Assembly: GCA_025924845.1 (NCBI GenBank)
Contig: JAICHN010000303.1
Location: forward strand, 1 to 6,373
DNA: 6,373 bases
From: Chloroflexota bacterium
Lineage (GTDB): Bacteria; Chloroflexota; UBA5177; JANWHV01
Direction of reading: 5' to 3'
Position 1 is the stretch's first letter; each line of letters opens with the position of its first letter. The notes beneath the pieces were generated by a model. That model did not search any database. It saw only the letters and a list, made by a program, of their open reading frames with translations, and was not told the origin of the DNA. The translations under genes and the position numbers were made by a program. Of this stretch, positions 1 to 6,194 are shown piece after piece.

Positions 1-564
1 CATTTTGAGGCGCAGAGTTATCACCTGAACGAAGCGCCGGCGTTCGGCAGCCTGGTGCTGACCCACGATCCCGGTGGCGCCGGTCACTATGGGCTTTGCG
101 CCGCTACCGAAACGACCGGGATCGAGCCCGGCCGAGTGCCCATTGCCTGGGGTGACGCCGGTGAAACCGACGAGGACATTTACGATCGCCAGCCGCAGTT
201 GCGACATGTTCTGCGTACCACGTTCTCCTGCGTACTGGTCGGCTTCCAGGCGCCGGGCGGGCGTCCCGTACAGGGAATGCCCAGTCGCCCGCCTCGTGTG
301 CATGAACGGGTGCGACAGGCATGCGACGACGAGATTCGCGTGTTTTTCGCCACTCACCACTACCTGCGCTTCCTGCTTCGTTCCAATCTGGATCACGTCG
401 AGGATCTGATGGCGGCGGCGATCGGCCATGCCTACCGTGCCTTCGGCGGCGATCGTGCCTATTTGGTGGGCGCCGGACGATCGGCGGCGCGCTTACTGGC
501 GACCGATCACGAACGGCTGACCGCGGTGCTGGAGTTGGTGGCCGGTCTGGAGGGGGGCGAATGA
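1..564 (+). CDS. HAS-barrel-type protein, partner of HerA-like ATPase (5' truncated)
   Basis: The frame is open from base 1, so this is the C-terminal 187 residues of a gene whose start lies outside the window; the GTG at 55 is only an internal codon. The visible part has a beta-rich stretch (FGSLVLTH, then HYGLC) followed by PQLRHVLRTTFSCVLVGF, a PSRPPRVHERV segment, and an alpha-helical tail containing AYLVGAGRSAARLL. This order (small barrel, 'RTTFS..LVG', 'PPRPP.hH', helical tail with 'LVxAGR') matches what I recall of a small protein family encoded just upstream of HerA-like ATPases in cyanobacteria and Chloroflexota and annotated as HAS-barrel proteins. Its biochemical role is unknown to me; an accessory or loading subunit of the ATPase is an inference. 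The stop overlaps the ATPase start (ATGA), implying translational coupling. A NurA nuclease is the main alternative, but I see no NurA-like acidic motif in the visible part. Confidence 0.72.
   Translation, partial: HFEAQSYHLNEAPAFGSLVLTHDPGGAGHYGLCAATETTGIEPGRVPIAWGDAGETDEDIYDRQPQLRHVLRTTFSCVLVGFQAPGGRPVQGMPSRPPRVHERVRQACDDEIRVFFATHHYLRFLLRSNLDHVEDLMAAAIGHAYRAFGGDRAYLVGAGRSAARLLATDHERLTAVLELVAGLEGGE
549..553 (+). promoter_or_regulatory. Shine-Dalgarno site that fixes the ATPase start at 561
   Basis: GGAGG, extended by a run of G, lies 7 bases before the ATG at 561. It sits inside the last codons of the upstream gene. The longer reading frame back to 321 lies entirely within the upstream coding sequence and its extra 80 residues are Arg/Ser/Gly-rich with no domain character, so 561 is preferred. 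Confidence 0.75.
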
Positions 565-2279
565 ACGAGGTTTCGCGATACGCGGCGCGGTTCGGCACAG
601 TGCCGTTCGCGGAGGTGACGACGCCAATCCCCCTGGGCATGGTGACCCACGGTTCGTTGCTCAAGGGCTTGCGGGTGCGCCTGGAGCACGGCACGACGGT
701 TGAGGATATGCGCGTGGGCCGCTTTATGGTGATCGAGGGGCACGCTAACCGTTTCTTCTGTCTGGTTACCGACATGGAACTCGGCATGGCGGGCGAACGC
801 ATGCTTCTGGATCTCCCGAACCGTGCCCATCCGTTGGTGGCCGAAATGATGGAAGATATCGCAACGTTCGGCATCGTTGATATCCAGCCTATGCTGATGC
901 TGCCTCGCCTGGATGAAGCCGCGCCGGCAGACACCATGGCCGGACACCTGGAGCCGGTACGTACGATTCCTGTCCACTTTTCCCCTGTCTATGACGCGAC
1001 CAAGGAGGACTTCGCGAGTGTGTTCGGCGCCGAGGATGATCGCCATTTCGCGATTGGCCAACCGCTCAACATGGATATCCCGGTCTGTCTCGACCTGGAG
1101 CGAATTGCCGAACGGAGCAATGGCGTTTTTGGTAAGTCGGGTACGGGGAAGTCCTTTCTCACGCGCATCCTCCTGGCGGGGATCATCAGCCGCAATATCG
1201 CCTCGACCCTGGTTTTCGACATGCATTCCGAATACGGCTGGGAGACGCAGAGCGAGGAAGGAATAGGGCAGCGTAAGGTACTGCAGGGTCTGCGTCGCCT
1301 GTTCGGCTCCCGTGTCCATGTCTTCACCATCGATCCGGAGAGTTCACAAGCGCGCGGCGTGCGAGTGGACGGCGAACTCACCATTGGCTTGAATCAGATC
1401 GACATTGCCGACATCGCCTTGTTGGAGGAAGAGCTGGATCTCTCCGGCCCCATGCTCGATACCTGCTACTTGCTCCGTAACGTTTGGGGCGAGGAGTGGT
1501 TACGTACCCTGCTCGACACGCAGCCGCCGGCCATGGAGAACGTTGCGCAGGAGGTCGGCGCGCACAAGGGGTCGTTGGCCGCGCTCTTCCGCAAGCTTTC
1601 CCAGGTGCGCGACATGGGCTTCATTCGCGACCAGTTGGCCGAAAAGAAGAGCGTCCTGCACGAGATGATCGGCTACCTCGAGCGCGGCGATCACGTGGTG
1701 CTGGAGTTCGGACGCTATCGACGGCCCTTGGTCTATATGCTCGTAGCCAATTTGCTCACCCGACATATCTACGATATGTGGGTGAAAAAGACCGAGAACT
1801 ATCTGCTGACCAAAAAGGCCGCCGATGAGCCGCGCCGTTTGATGCTGGTCATTGAGGAGGCCCACAAGTTTCTCAGCCCGCGCGTGGCCAAAAGCACCAG
1901 CTTCGGTAATATCGCGCGCGAAATGCGTAAGTACTACGTCACGCTCTTAGTGGTCGACCAGCGGCCAAGCGGCATTGATGCCGAAGTGGCATCCCAATTG
2001 GGCACTCGTCTGGTCGCTCTACTCACCGAGGAGAACGATATCAAGGCGGTATTTACCGGGGTCAGCGGCTCCGAGCACCTGCGCGGCGTCCTGGCCAGCC
2101 TGGACAGCAAGAAGCAGGCGCTCATCCTTGGCCACGCCGTGCCCATGCCTGTCGTGGTGCGCACCCGCGAATATGACGAATCGTTCTTCGCGGCCGTGGG
2201 TCAGTCCGGAGTGGGGGCGGCTGAGCCTCGCGCACCGGGGAGTGCGCCGCGCGATCCGCTGGCCGATCTGTTCAGTTAG
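561..2279 (+). CDS. HerA-like (DUF87) ATP-binding protein with HAS barrel
   Basis: This is a 572-residue cytoplasmic motor ATPase of the HerA/FtsK superfamily. Residues about 10-115 (FGTVPFAEVTTPIPLG, then VGRFMVIEGHANRFFCLVTD) have the character of the HAS barrel that precedes the motor in HerA. The motor shows Walker A GKSGTGKS (191-198), a DMHSEYGW motif (220-227), Walker B LMLVIEEAH (427-435, paired acids E432/E433) and a VVDQRPSGID segment (Q467) followed by SQLGTRLVALL, all in the HerA order. A helical region (about 285-400) separates the halves of the motor. HerA enzymes form hexamers that translocate DNA, usually with NurA in archaeal end resection; here the upstream partner is instead a HAS-barrel-type protein, so the substrate and purpose are unproven. 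The start is set by the ATGA overlap and the Shine-Dalgarno site at 549. The last 25 or so residues are Gly/Ala/Pro-rich and probably disordered. The family call is firm; a DNA repair or defence role is inference. Confidence 0.92.
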   Translation: MNEVSRYAARFGTVPFAEVTTPIPLGMVTHGSLLKGLRVRLEHGTTVEDMRVGRFMVIEGHANRFFCLVTDMELGMAGERMLLDLPNRAHPLVAEMMEDIATFGIVDIQPMLMLPRLDEAAPADTMAGHLEPVRTIPVHFSPVYDATKEDFASVFGAEDDRHFAIGQPLNMDIPVCLDLERIAERSNGVFGKSGTGKSFLTRILLAGIISRNIASTLVFDMHSEYGWETQSEEGIGQRKVLQGLRRLFGSRVHVFTIDPESSQARGVRVDGELTIGLNQIDIADIALLEEELDLSGPMLDTCYLLRNVWGEEWLRTLLDTQPPAMENVAQEVGAHKGSLAALFRKLSQVRDMGFIRDQLAEKKSVLHEMIGYLERGDHVVLEFGRYRRPLVYMLVANLLTRHIYDMWVKKTENYLLTKKAADEPRRLMLVIEEAHKFLSPRVAKSTSFGNIAREMRKYYVTLLVVDQRPSGIDAEVASQLGTRLVALLTEENDIKAVFTGVSGSEHLRGVLASLDSKKQALILGHAVPMPVVVRTREYDESFFAAVGQSGVGAAEPRAPGSAPRDPLADLFS

Positions 2280-2307
2280 CGCTCAGAGTAAACCGCCAAC
2301 CGACAGC

Positions 2308-4248
2308 CTACCGGTGCGCCTCGGTCCAGAGCAGACGGTTGCGCCCGCCCGCTTTGGCCCGATAGAGAGCGGCATCGGCGCGGGCCAGCAGGGTCTCACG
2401 CGCGTCTCCGTCACCAGGATAGGTGGCTCCGCCCAGGGAGGCTGTAACCGGGACGACGGAGTCGTCGGTAGCGCGGGCCGCCACAAGGGACACCGAGTGA
2501 CGAATACGCTCGCATACTCGTTGCGCCGTGTCTCGGTTGCTGCCCGGCAGCAAGATCAGGAACTCCTCGCCGCCCCACCGAGAGACGTGGTCCGTGGCGC
2601 GCACCTGTACCTTGAACATACGGGCGATGTTCCGTAACACGGAGTCGCCGGTCTCATGCCCGAAGGTGTCGTTAATTGCCTTGAATTTGTCGACATCGAG
2701 CAGGGCCACGCTGAGGTAGGTTCCTTCCTGGCGGGCCTGCTCAAGCTCTCGGTCAAAGGCAGCCTCGGCCGATCGTCGATTAGGAAGATCGGTCAAGGCA
2801 TCCAATACGGCCAGGGATGCCTGTAACTGGTAGCGCGCCGAGGTAGCGAGCGAGAGGGCTACCTGGTCGGCCACCTGGTCGAGTGTTTCGTGATCGGCTC
2901 CGGAAAAGGGCGACGATGGGGCCCGGCGCACCTGCATCGTGCCAATCCGCTTATCGTTGGAGATCAGGTGGGCCTTCATCTCGACAAAAGGTGAGTTGCC
3001 TACATTGTCCGGTCGATGGACCGAGCGAGTGCGTAAGGCGGAGCGTTCACTCCCTAACAGGTAGAGATAGACCGACATAGCGTCGAAGTGATCTTGTACC
3101 CGCACCAAAATGGAATCGAGCATCACCTCCATGCCGATCTTAGCGAGGGCGATTTCGCCGATCGCGGCCAGAAGCGAATAGCGGCGAATGCGTTCCTGCG
3201 CATCGAGGGATCCGAGGGCAATCTCGCTGGTGATGGCGATTTGATCGGCCAGGGCGCGCAAGAGCCCAGCCCGTTCCGTCGCCAGCACCGTCGCCGCTTG
3301 CTGCGTGGTGCCGGGCGCGGTGCCGCTGATCGCCACCCCGACCGCGTCGTCGTTTCGGCGAATCGGCGTGATCACGGCCGTTTCTCCAAGCTGATCTCGA
3401 CTCACGCCCAGGATATCGGAAAGCCAGGGAAGGGCACTGACCGCGATGGCGGCTGGTGCGTCGAACCGCGAGATACGCTGCAACTCATCCTGCACTGCTT
3501 GATCGGTGACTTCCGGCCGCGTATTGATCGGCCGAGCGTCGTCGGTCGCTCCGCTGAGCGCGCGGAGCACCATCGGTCCGACTTGACCGGTGGGCTGAAG
3601 CCAGACGCACGCATGGTCGGACTGGGTGGCCTCGCCGAAAGACGCGGCCATCAGGCGGAGTTTTCCATCAATGGAGTGTTCGCGCGACAACTGCCGTTCC
3701 AGGCGGGCCAGAGCATCCGATTCCGACCATGCTGAACGAGCCTCTCCCTTTAGCGAGGCAAGAAGACAAATGATCCGGGCACGCTGTCGGTCAACCACGG
3801 TAAATGACCCTAGGACCATCGATTTCTTCCGGAGCCGCGGCATGGCCTGGAGCACCAGAAACGCGGCCGCCTGGGGCTCGGCCGGCCCAGCGTCCGACAC
3901 GCCCAGGGAAATAGGCTGCACCAAGAGATCCTGGCAGGTCAGCGCCTTGCCGGAAGCGGCGGCCTCTTGCAGTAACTCCGTGGTGATGTGGGCCGGCGCG
4001 CTCGATGCGGCCTCGCTTTCGCTCTGTTCCTGCCCACGAGACGACGCCACCTGCCGCGGTTCCAGGGCCCCGAAGCCATTGGAGGCAAGAATGAAGAGGT
4101 CAGCCCGTAAGGCGCCGCACGTCGCCACGGCGATAGCGCAAAAACGGCCACCGTCCAGCGCGGTGAGTAGCCGCCCAGGCGCGACCGAATCCGCCACGCT
4201 CGTGGTCGCCTTGACAAAATCTCCTCTCCGGGGACGAGATACCGTCAT
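2308..4248 (-). CDS. GAF-GGDEF diguanylate cyclase (soluble)
   Basis: This 646-residue protein is predicted to make cyclic di-GMP from two GTP. The C-terminal GGDEF domain begins near residue 482 (LDALTDLPNRR), carries the metal-binding LLDVDKF segment (D518, D520) and INDTFGHETGD, and has active-site signature GGEEF at 559-563. An inhibitory I-site RATD (550-553) stands exactly five residues before the signature, so product feedback inhibition is expected. Residues about 345-475 look like a GAF domain (SLLAAIGEIALAKIG, then VSVYLYLL-like strands); about 175-345 resembles a second GAF domain; about 20-170 may be a degenerate third. No membrane segment or signal peptide is visible, so it should be cytosolic; the ligand is unknown. 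The ATG at 4248 has GGGAG (4253-4257) only 4 bases away, a slightly tight spacing. The gene converges on the ATPase gene with 28 bp between stops and no clear terminator. The cyclase call is strong; the GAF count is tentative. Confidence 0.93.
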   Translation of the reverse strand: MTVSRPRRGDFVKATTSVADSVAPGRLLTALDGGRFCAIAVATCGALRADLFILASNGFGALEPRQVASSRGQEQSESEAASSAPAHITTELLQEAAASGKALTCQDLLVQPISLGVSDAGPAEPQAAAFLVLQAMPRLRKKSMVLGSFTVVDRQRARIICLLASLKGEARSAWSESDALARLERQLSREHSIDGKLRLMAASFGEATQSDHACVWLQPTGQVGPMVLRALSGATDDARPINTRPEVTDQAVQDELQRISRFDAPAAIAVSALPWLSDILGVSRDQLGETAVITPIRRNDDAVGVAISGTAPGTTQQAATVLATERAGLLRALADQIAITSEIALGSLDAQERIRRYSLLAAIGEIALAKIGMEVMLDSILVRVQDHFDAMSVYLYLLGSERSALRTRSVHRPDNVGNSPFVEMKAHLISNDKRIGTMQVRRAPSSPFSGADHETLDQVADQVALSLATSARYQLQASLAVLDALTDLPNRRSAEAAFDRELEQARQEGTYLSVALLDVDKFKAINDTFGHETGDSVLRNIARMFKVQVRATDHVSRWGGEEFLILLPGSNRDTAQRVCERIRHSVSLVAARATDDSVVPVTASLGGATYPGDGDARETLLARADAALYRAKAGGRNRLLWTEAHR

Positions 4249-4292
4249 TTGGCTCCCGATTCGGTAAATTGAGCGGTTGTAGGAACGACAGA

Positions 4293-4319
4293 ATTGTACA
4301 GTATGGCGGATCCTGGTAA
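4293..4319 (-). promoter_or_regulatory. Possible promoter of the cyclase gene
   Basis: On the minus strand a good -10 box, TACAAT (4293-4298, five of six consensus bases), is preceded after a short 15-bp spacer by TTACCA (4314-4319, four of six). It lies about 45 bases before the cyclase start, inside the 130-bp gap downstream of the protease gene. The spacer is shorter than the usual 16-18 bp, so this is a weak call. The rest of the gap holds only a 5-bp hairpin (AGCGG 4337-4341 with CCGCT 4348-4352) without a T-run on either strand, so no convincing terminator for the protease gene is seen. Confidence 0.3.
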
Positions 4320-4378
4320 CTGAGTTTTGGGGATATAGCGGGTGCAGCCGCTGGGGGCGCCGTTGCGTCTGCCGGGAT

Positions 4379-5692
4379 TCAAGACGGAGTTTTGACGAGG
4401 GTCGCGGTAACGGTCAAGATCCGCCCAGCTCGATAGACCTGTAGTTTCACCTTGTCGCGGACATGGTAGGCGTCCAACACGGTCTTGAGGTCGTGCTGGT
4501 CGTCAATCGCCTGCCCATTGACCTTGGTGATCACATCCCCCATGCGACAGCCAGCCCGTTGGGCGGGTGAGTTAGGGAGGACGGTCTTCACAATGGCCCC
4601 GATCGGTAGGCGATACACACTGGCCACCTGCGCCGATACGGGTGCATAATCGATGCCCAAATATGGACTGGGCGTGTGGAAGATCAGCCGATCCGCCACG
4701 GCCTTCGCCGTATTGCCGGGAATGGCGAAGCCAAGACCCTCCGCCTGGTCGGCATACTGGGAGCTATCGGTACCCGAGGCGCGCACCACTGCCGTGTTAA
4801 TGCCGATGACGTGACCGGACATATCTACCAGGGGCCCACCGCTGTTCCCATGATTGATCGCCGCGTCGGTTTGTATAAGGTTCTGCAGCGATGAATTGCC
4901 GGTCGCGTCATTGCCGTTCGGCAAGGTGCGACCCAGGCCGCTGATGATGCCTTCGGTTACCGTGTTCTGTGAATCGCCGAGGGCATTGCCAATCGCAATC
5001 ACCGTTTCACCGGGTCGAACCTTCTTACTGTCGCCGAAAACGGCGACGGCAGGCACCGGCACATTCACCTTGATCACGGCGATATCGTTGGTGGGGTCAC
5101 CGCCCACCAGGCTCGCCGCGGTCGAAATACCATTCGCGAAGGTCACGTTCAAATTTCGCTCCTGAGTCACCACATGATAGTTCGTCAGGATATAACCATT
5201 CTTGGCGATGATCACACCCGAGCCGGCGCTGGTCGACTGCGTCGCCCCGTGGAAGCTCAGCCGAGGTTGCTGGTTATTCAGGATGCTTACTACCGCCGGC
5301 CCTGCCAGGTTGGCCGCGTTGGCCGCCGGCGACCTGGCATTGTCGAGGGCGGTCGGCTGCAAAGTGAACCGGTGAGGCGACTGCATCTCCACGGCGTCCC
5401 TGGACCCATCATCGTGGTGCGCGACCATCGCGCCCGCGCCCGCGCCCGCTGCCCCGCCCAAAACGAGGCTGAGGACGGCCACACCCACGGCGAAGCGCGG
5501 GCTGACCCCTCGGCTACCGACGATCGGGCCAAGACGCTGCGTTTTCGCCGGCTCAGGCCACAGGGAAGTTGCCGTAGCCGCTCCCGAGGCCGAGATCCGA
5601 GATCGGGAGTCCGCTGCTTTGGGTGTGGAGGGGTTGGCGCGTCGCGGATCATCGTCCGCAGGCCGCGTCTCCCCGTCATTCAGCGCCTGCAT
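4379..5692 (-). CDS. Membrane-anchored HtrA/DegP-type serine protease with one PDZ domain
   Basis: This 437-residue S1C-family protease should degrade misfolded or specific envelope proteins. Residues 1-65 are a Ser/Pro/Ala-rich, probably disordered cytoplasmic tail. Residues about 66-91 form one membrane segment that is unusually Gly/Ala-rich. A linker leads to a trypsin-like domain (about 125-335) with the full triad: H173 (TNYHVV), D203 (DPTNDIAVI) and S284 (HGNSGGPLVD), plus IQTDAAIN before the serine. A PDZ domain (about 344-430) carries the YLGI entry and AGCRMGDVITKVNGQAI segment. This is the usual layout of N-terminally anchored HtrA proteins, with the protease outside the membrane; length is normal for the family. 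The ATG at 5692 has GAGGAG (5704-5709) 11 bases away, a long spacing, but no better start keeps the membrane anchor. It lies upstream of the cyclase gene in the same direction, separated by 130 bp. A specific name (DegP, DegS, HhoA) cannot be assigned from sequence alone. Confidence 0.95.
   Translation of the reverse strand: MQALNDGETRPADDDPRRANPSTPKAADSRSRISASGAATATSLWPEPAKTQRLGPIVGSRGVSPRFAVGVAVLSLVLGGAAGAGAGAMVAHHDDGSRDAVEMQSPHRFTLQPTALDNARSPAANAANLAGPAVVSILNNQQPRLSFHGATQSTSAGSGVIIAKNGYILTNYHVVTQERNLNVTFANGISTAASLVGGDPTNDIAVIKVNVPVPAVAVFGDSKKVRPGETVIAIGNALGDSQNTVTEGIISGLGRTLPNGNDATGNSSLQNLIQTDAAINHGNSGGPLVDMSGHVIGINTAVVRASGTDSSQYADQAEGLGFAIPGNTAKAVADRLIFHTPSPYLGIDYAPVSAQVASVYRLPIGAIVKTVLPNSPAQRAGCRMGDVITKVNGQAIDDQHDLKTVLDAYHVRDKVKLQVYRAGRILTVTATLVKTPS
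5430..5447. repeat. Three perfect GCGCCC hexamers inside the protease gene
   Basis: Three perfect tandem 6-bp units encode alternating Gly-Ala residues in the membrane segment of the HtrA-type protease (about residues 82-88). Being a multiple of three, slippage would lengthen or shorten the anchor by two residues without a frameshift. Confidence 0.85.
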
Positions 5693-5785
5693 GGATTGGC
5701 CGTCTCCTCGTCACCCGGTTTCCCTGTCGCGGCCATCCAGCCACTCTACGAAGCGTACCGGTTGCTTGGTTAATAGGAGGCTAGG

Positions 5786-5932
5786 TTGCGATTAAGAATG
5801 TGTAACAATCGGCGAACCGTGAAGCCCTACCAAGCAGTATGTATGGGAGGGAAACTCGCATCAAGCCGTATCAAACAGTATTTCATGCAACTCCGCCCAT
5901 CTCGAATGAACCGGGGAGACGGACGGCTATAG
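5786..5932 (+). CDS. Possible small basic protein (48 aa), TTG start
   Basis: A perfect AGGAGG (5775-5780) stands 5 bases before a TTG at 5786, and the frame stays open for 48 codons to a TAG at 5930-5932. The product would be strongly basic (many Arg and Lys), with two Cys and several Met and no recognised motif, signal peptide or membrane segment. The ideal ribosome site in a non-coding gap is the only positive evidence. Against it are the rare start codon, the lack of GC-rich third-position bias seen in the neighbours, and the direct repeats (5831-5881) inside it, which suggest DNA-level function. I do not recognise it and rate a chance ORF as more likely than a gene. Confidence 0.2.
   Translation: MRLRMCNNRRTVKPYQAVCMGGKLASSRIKQYFMQLRPSRMNRGDGRL
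5831..5881 (+). repeat. Three copies of a 10-bp motif CAARCMGTAT on helical spacing
   Basis: CAAGCAGTAT (5831-5840), CAAGCCGTAT (5862-5871) and CAAACAGTAT (5872-5881) differ by one or two bases. The last two are directly adjacent, 10 bp apart, and the first is 31 bp before the second, close to three turns of B-DNA, so all three face the same side of the helix. This is typical of direct-repeat operators bound by a regulator in a head-to-tail array. The cluster lies about 140-190 bp before the protease start and about 310-360 bp before the exported-protein start. No matching regulator gene is in the window. Confidence 0.5.
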
Positions 5933-6054
5933 ATACAGCGAGCGCCTGCTGGGTGACCGCTTCCGGCTGGGGCAGAGGGGACGAGCGGCAATGCACACCG
6001 AACTGAGGAGCAGACTTTAGACTGTTGCTCTTATCTTGGAGATGCTACGTTATG

Positions 6055-6145
6055 CTATGGCTCCCGCGCGCGGCAAGCAGGCCGGAGGCTGGCTCTCCTC
6101 GGCCTGGCGGGACCTATGGCTCCTGCGCGCGCGGCAAGCAGCCGG
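6055..6145 (+). repeat. Direct repeat of about 31 bp with 59-bp period
   Basis: Two units, 6055-6085 and 6114-6145, share CTATGGCTCC, then a GCGCGCGGCAAGCAG core and a CCGG end. They differ by a C/T change, a 2-bp GC insertion in the second unit and one extra G in the first. Each unit can fold through GGCT pairing with AG(G)CC. Between them 6080-6104 forms its own GC-rich hairpin (GGCC-GAGG with CCTC-GGCC, one bulged G). Together they give a run of structured elements just before the exported-protein gene. I do not recognise the repeat family. Confidence 0.75.
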
Positions 6146-6151
6146 GTCCTG
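6108..6151 (+). promoter_or_regulatory. Imperfect hairpin in the leader of the exported-protein gene
   Basis: CGGGACCT (6108-6115) pairs with GGGTCCTG (6144-6151), including two G-T pairs, and the stem continues with GGCT (6118-6121) to AGCC (6140-6143) and a GC pair step, closing a GC-rich loop. No T-run follows, so it is not a standard terminator. It ends 43 bases before the proposed start at 6195. An RNA leader structure is possible but unproven. Confidence 0.45.
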
Positions 6152-6194
6152 TCATGAGTCAGCTTACCTTCAACTTGCAGTGAAAGGGTTTCCC

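Larger units (their letters stand above)
5693..6194. other. Divergent intergenic region between protease and exported-protein genes
   Basis: About 500 bp separate the two divergent starts. Going left to right it holds the Shine-Dalgarno site of the protease gene (5704-5709), a small ORF with a strong ribosome site (5786-5932), three copies of a 10-bp motif (5831-5881), a stretch with nothing recognisable (about 5933-6050), and two hairpin-forming repeat units (6055-6145). Part of it is noticeably more A/T-rich than the genes (about 5765-5890), which fits a promoter region. I could not find a -35/-10 pair I trust on either strand; the best minus-strand candidate is TATTAA at about 5769-5774 with a poor -35. 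No tRNA, known riboswitch or transposon end is evident. Confidence 0.6.

Noticed and set aside
321..560. 80-residue N-terminal extension of the HerA-like ATPase (start at 321)
   Set aside because: It lies wholly inside the upstream gene in another frame, is Arg/Ser/Gly-rich without domain features, and a better start with a Shine-Dalgarno site exists at 561.
104..937. Long minus-strand ORF opposite the first two genes
   Set aside because: Its product is low-complexity (Arg/Ser/Pro-rich) and it is antisense to genes with clear family motifs; typical of GC-rich shadow frames.
507..1319. Minus-strand ORF of 270 codons within the ATPase gene
   Set aside because: It is antisense to the barrel and Walker A region and has no recognisable domain.
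3088..4267. Plus-strand ORFs at 3088-3735 and 3626-4267
   Set aside because: Both are antisense to the cyclase gene, whose own frame gives GAF and GGDEF motifs; they overlap each other and lack domains.
4337..4352. Hairpin AGCGG/CCGCT as a terminator of the protease gene
   Set aside because: The stem is only 5 bp and no T-run follows on the minus strand.
5174..5773. Plus-strand ORF of 199 codons over the protease N-terminus
   Set aside because: It is an Arg/Gly-rich shadow of the HtrA-type gene, which has signal, triad and PDZ evidence on the minus strand.
5831..6145. CRISPR array or transposon ends
   Set aside because: The repeats are too few, too short or irregular for CRISPR, and no transposase, terminal inverted repeats or target duplications are seen.
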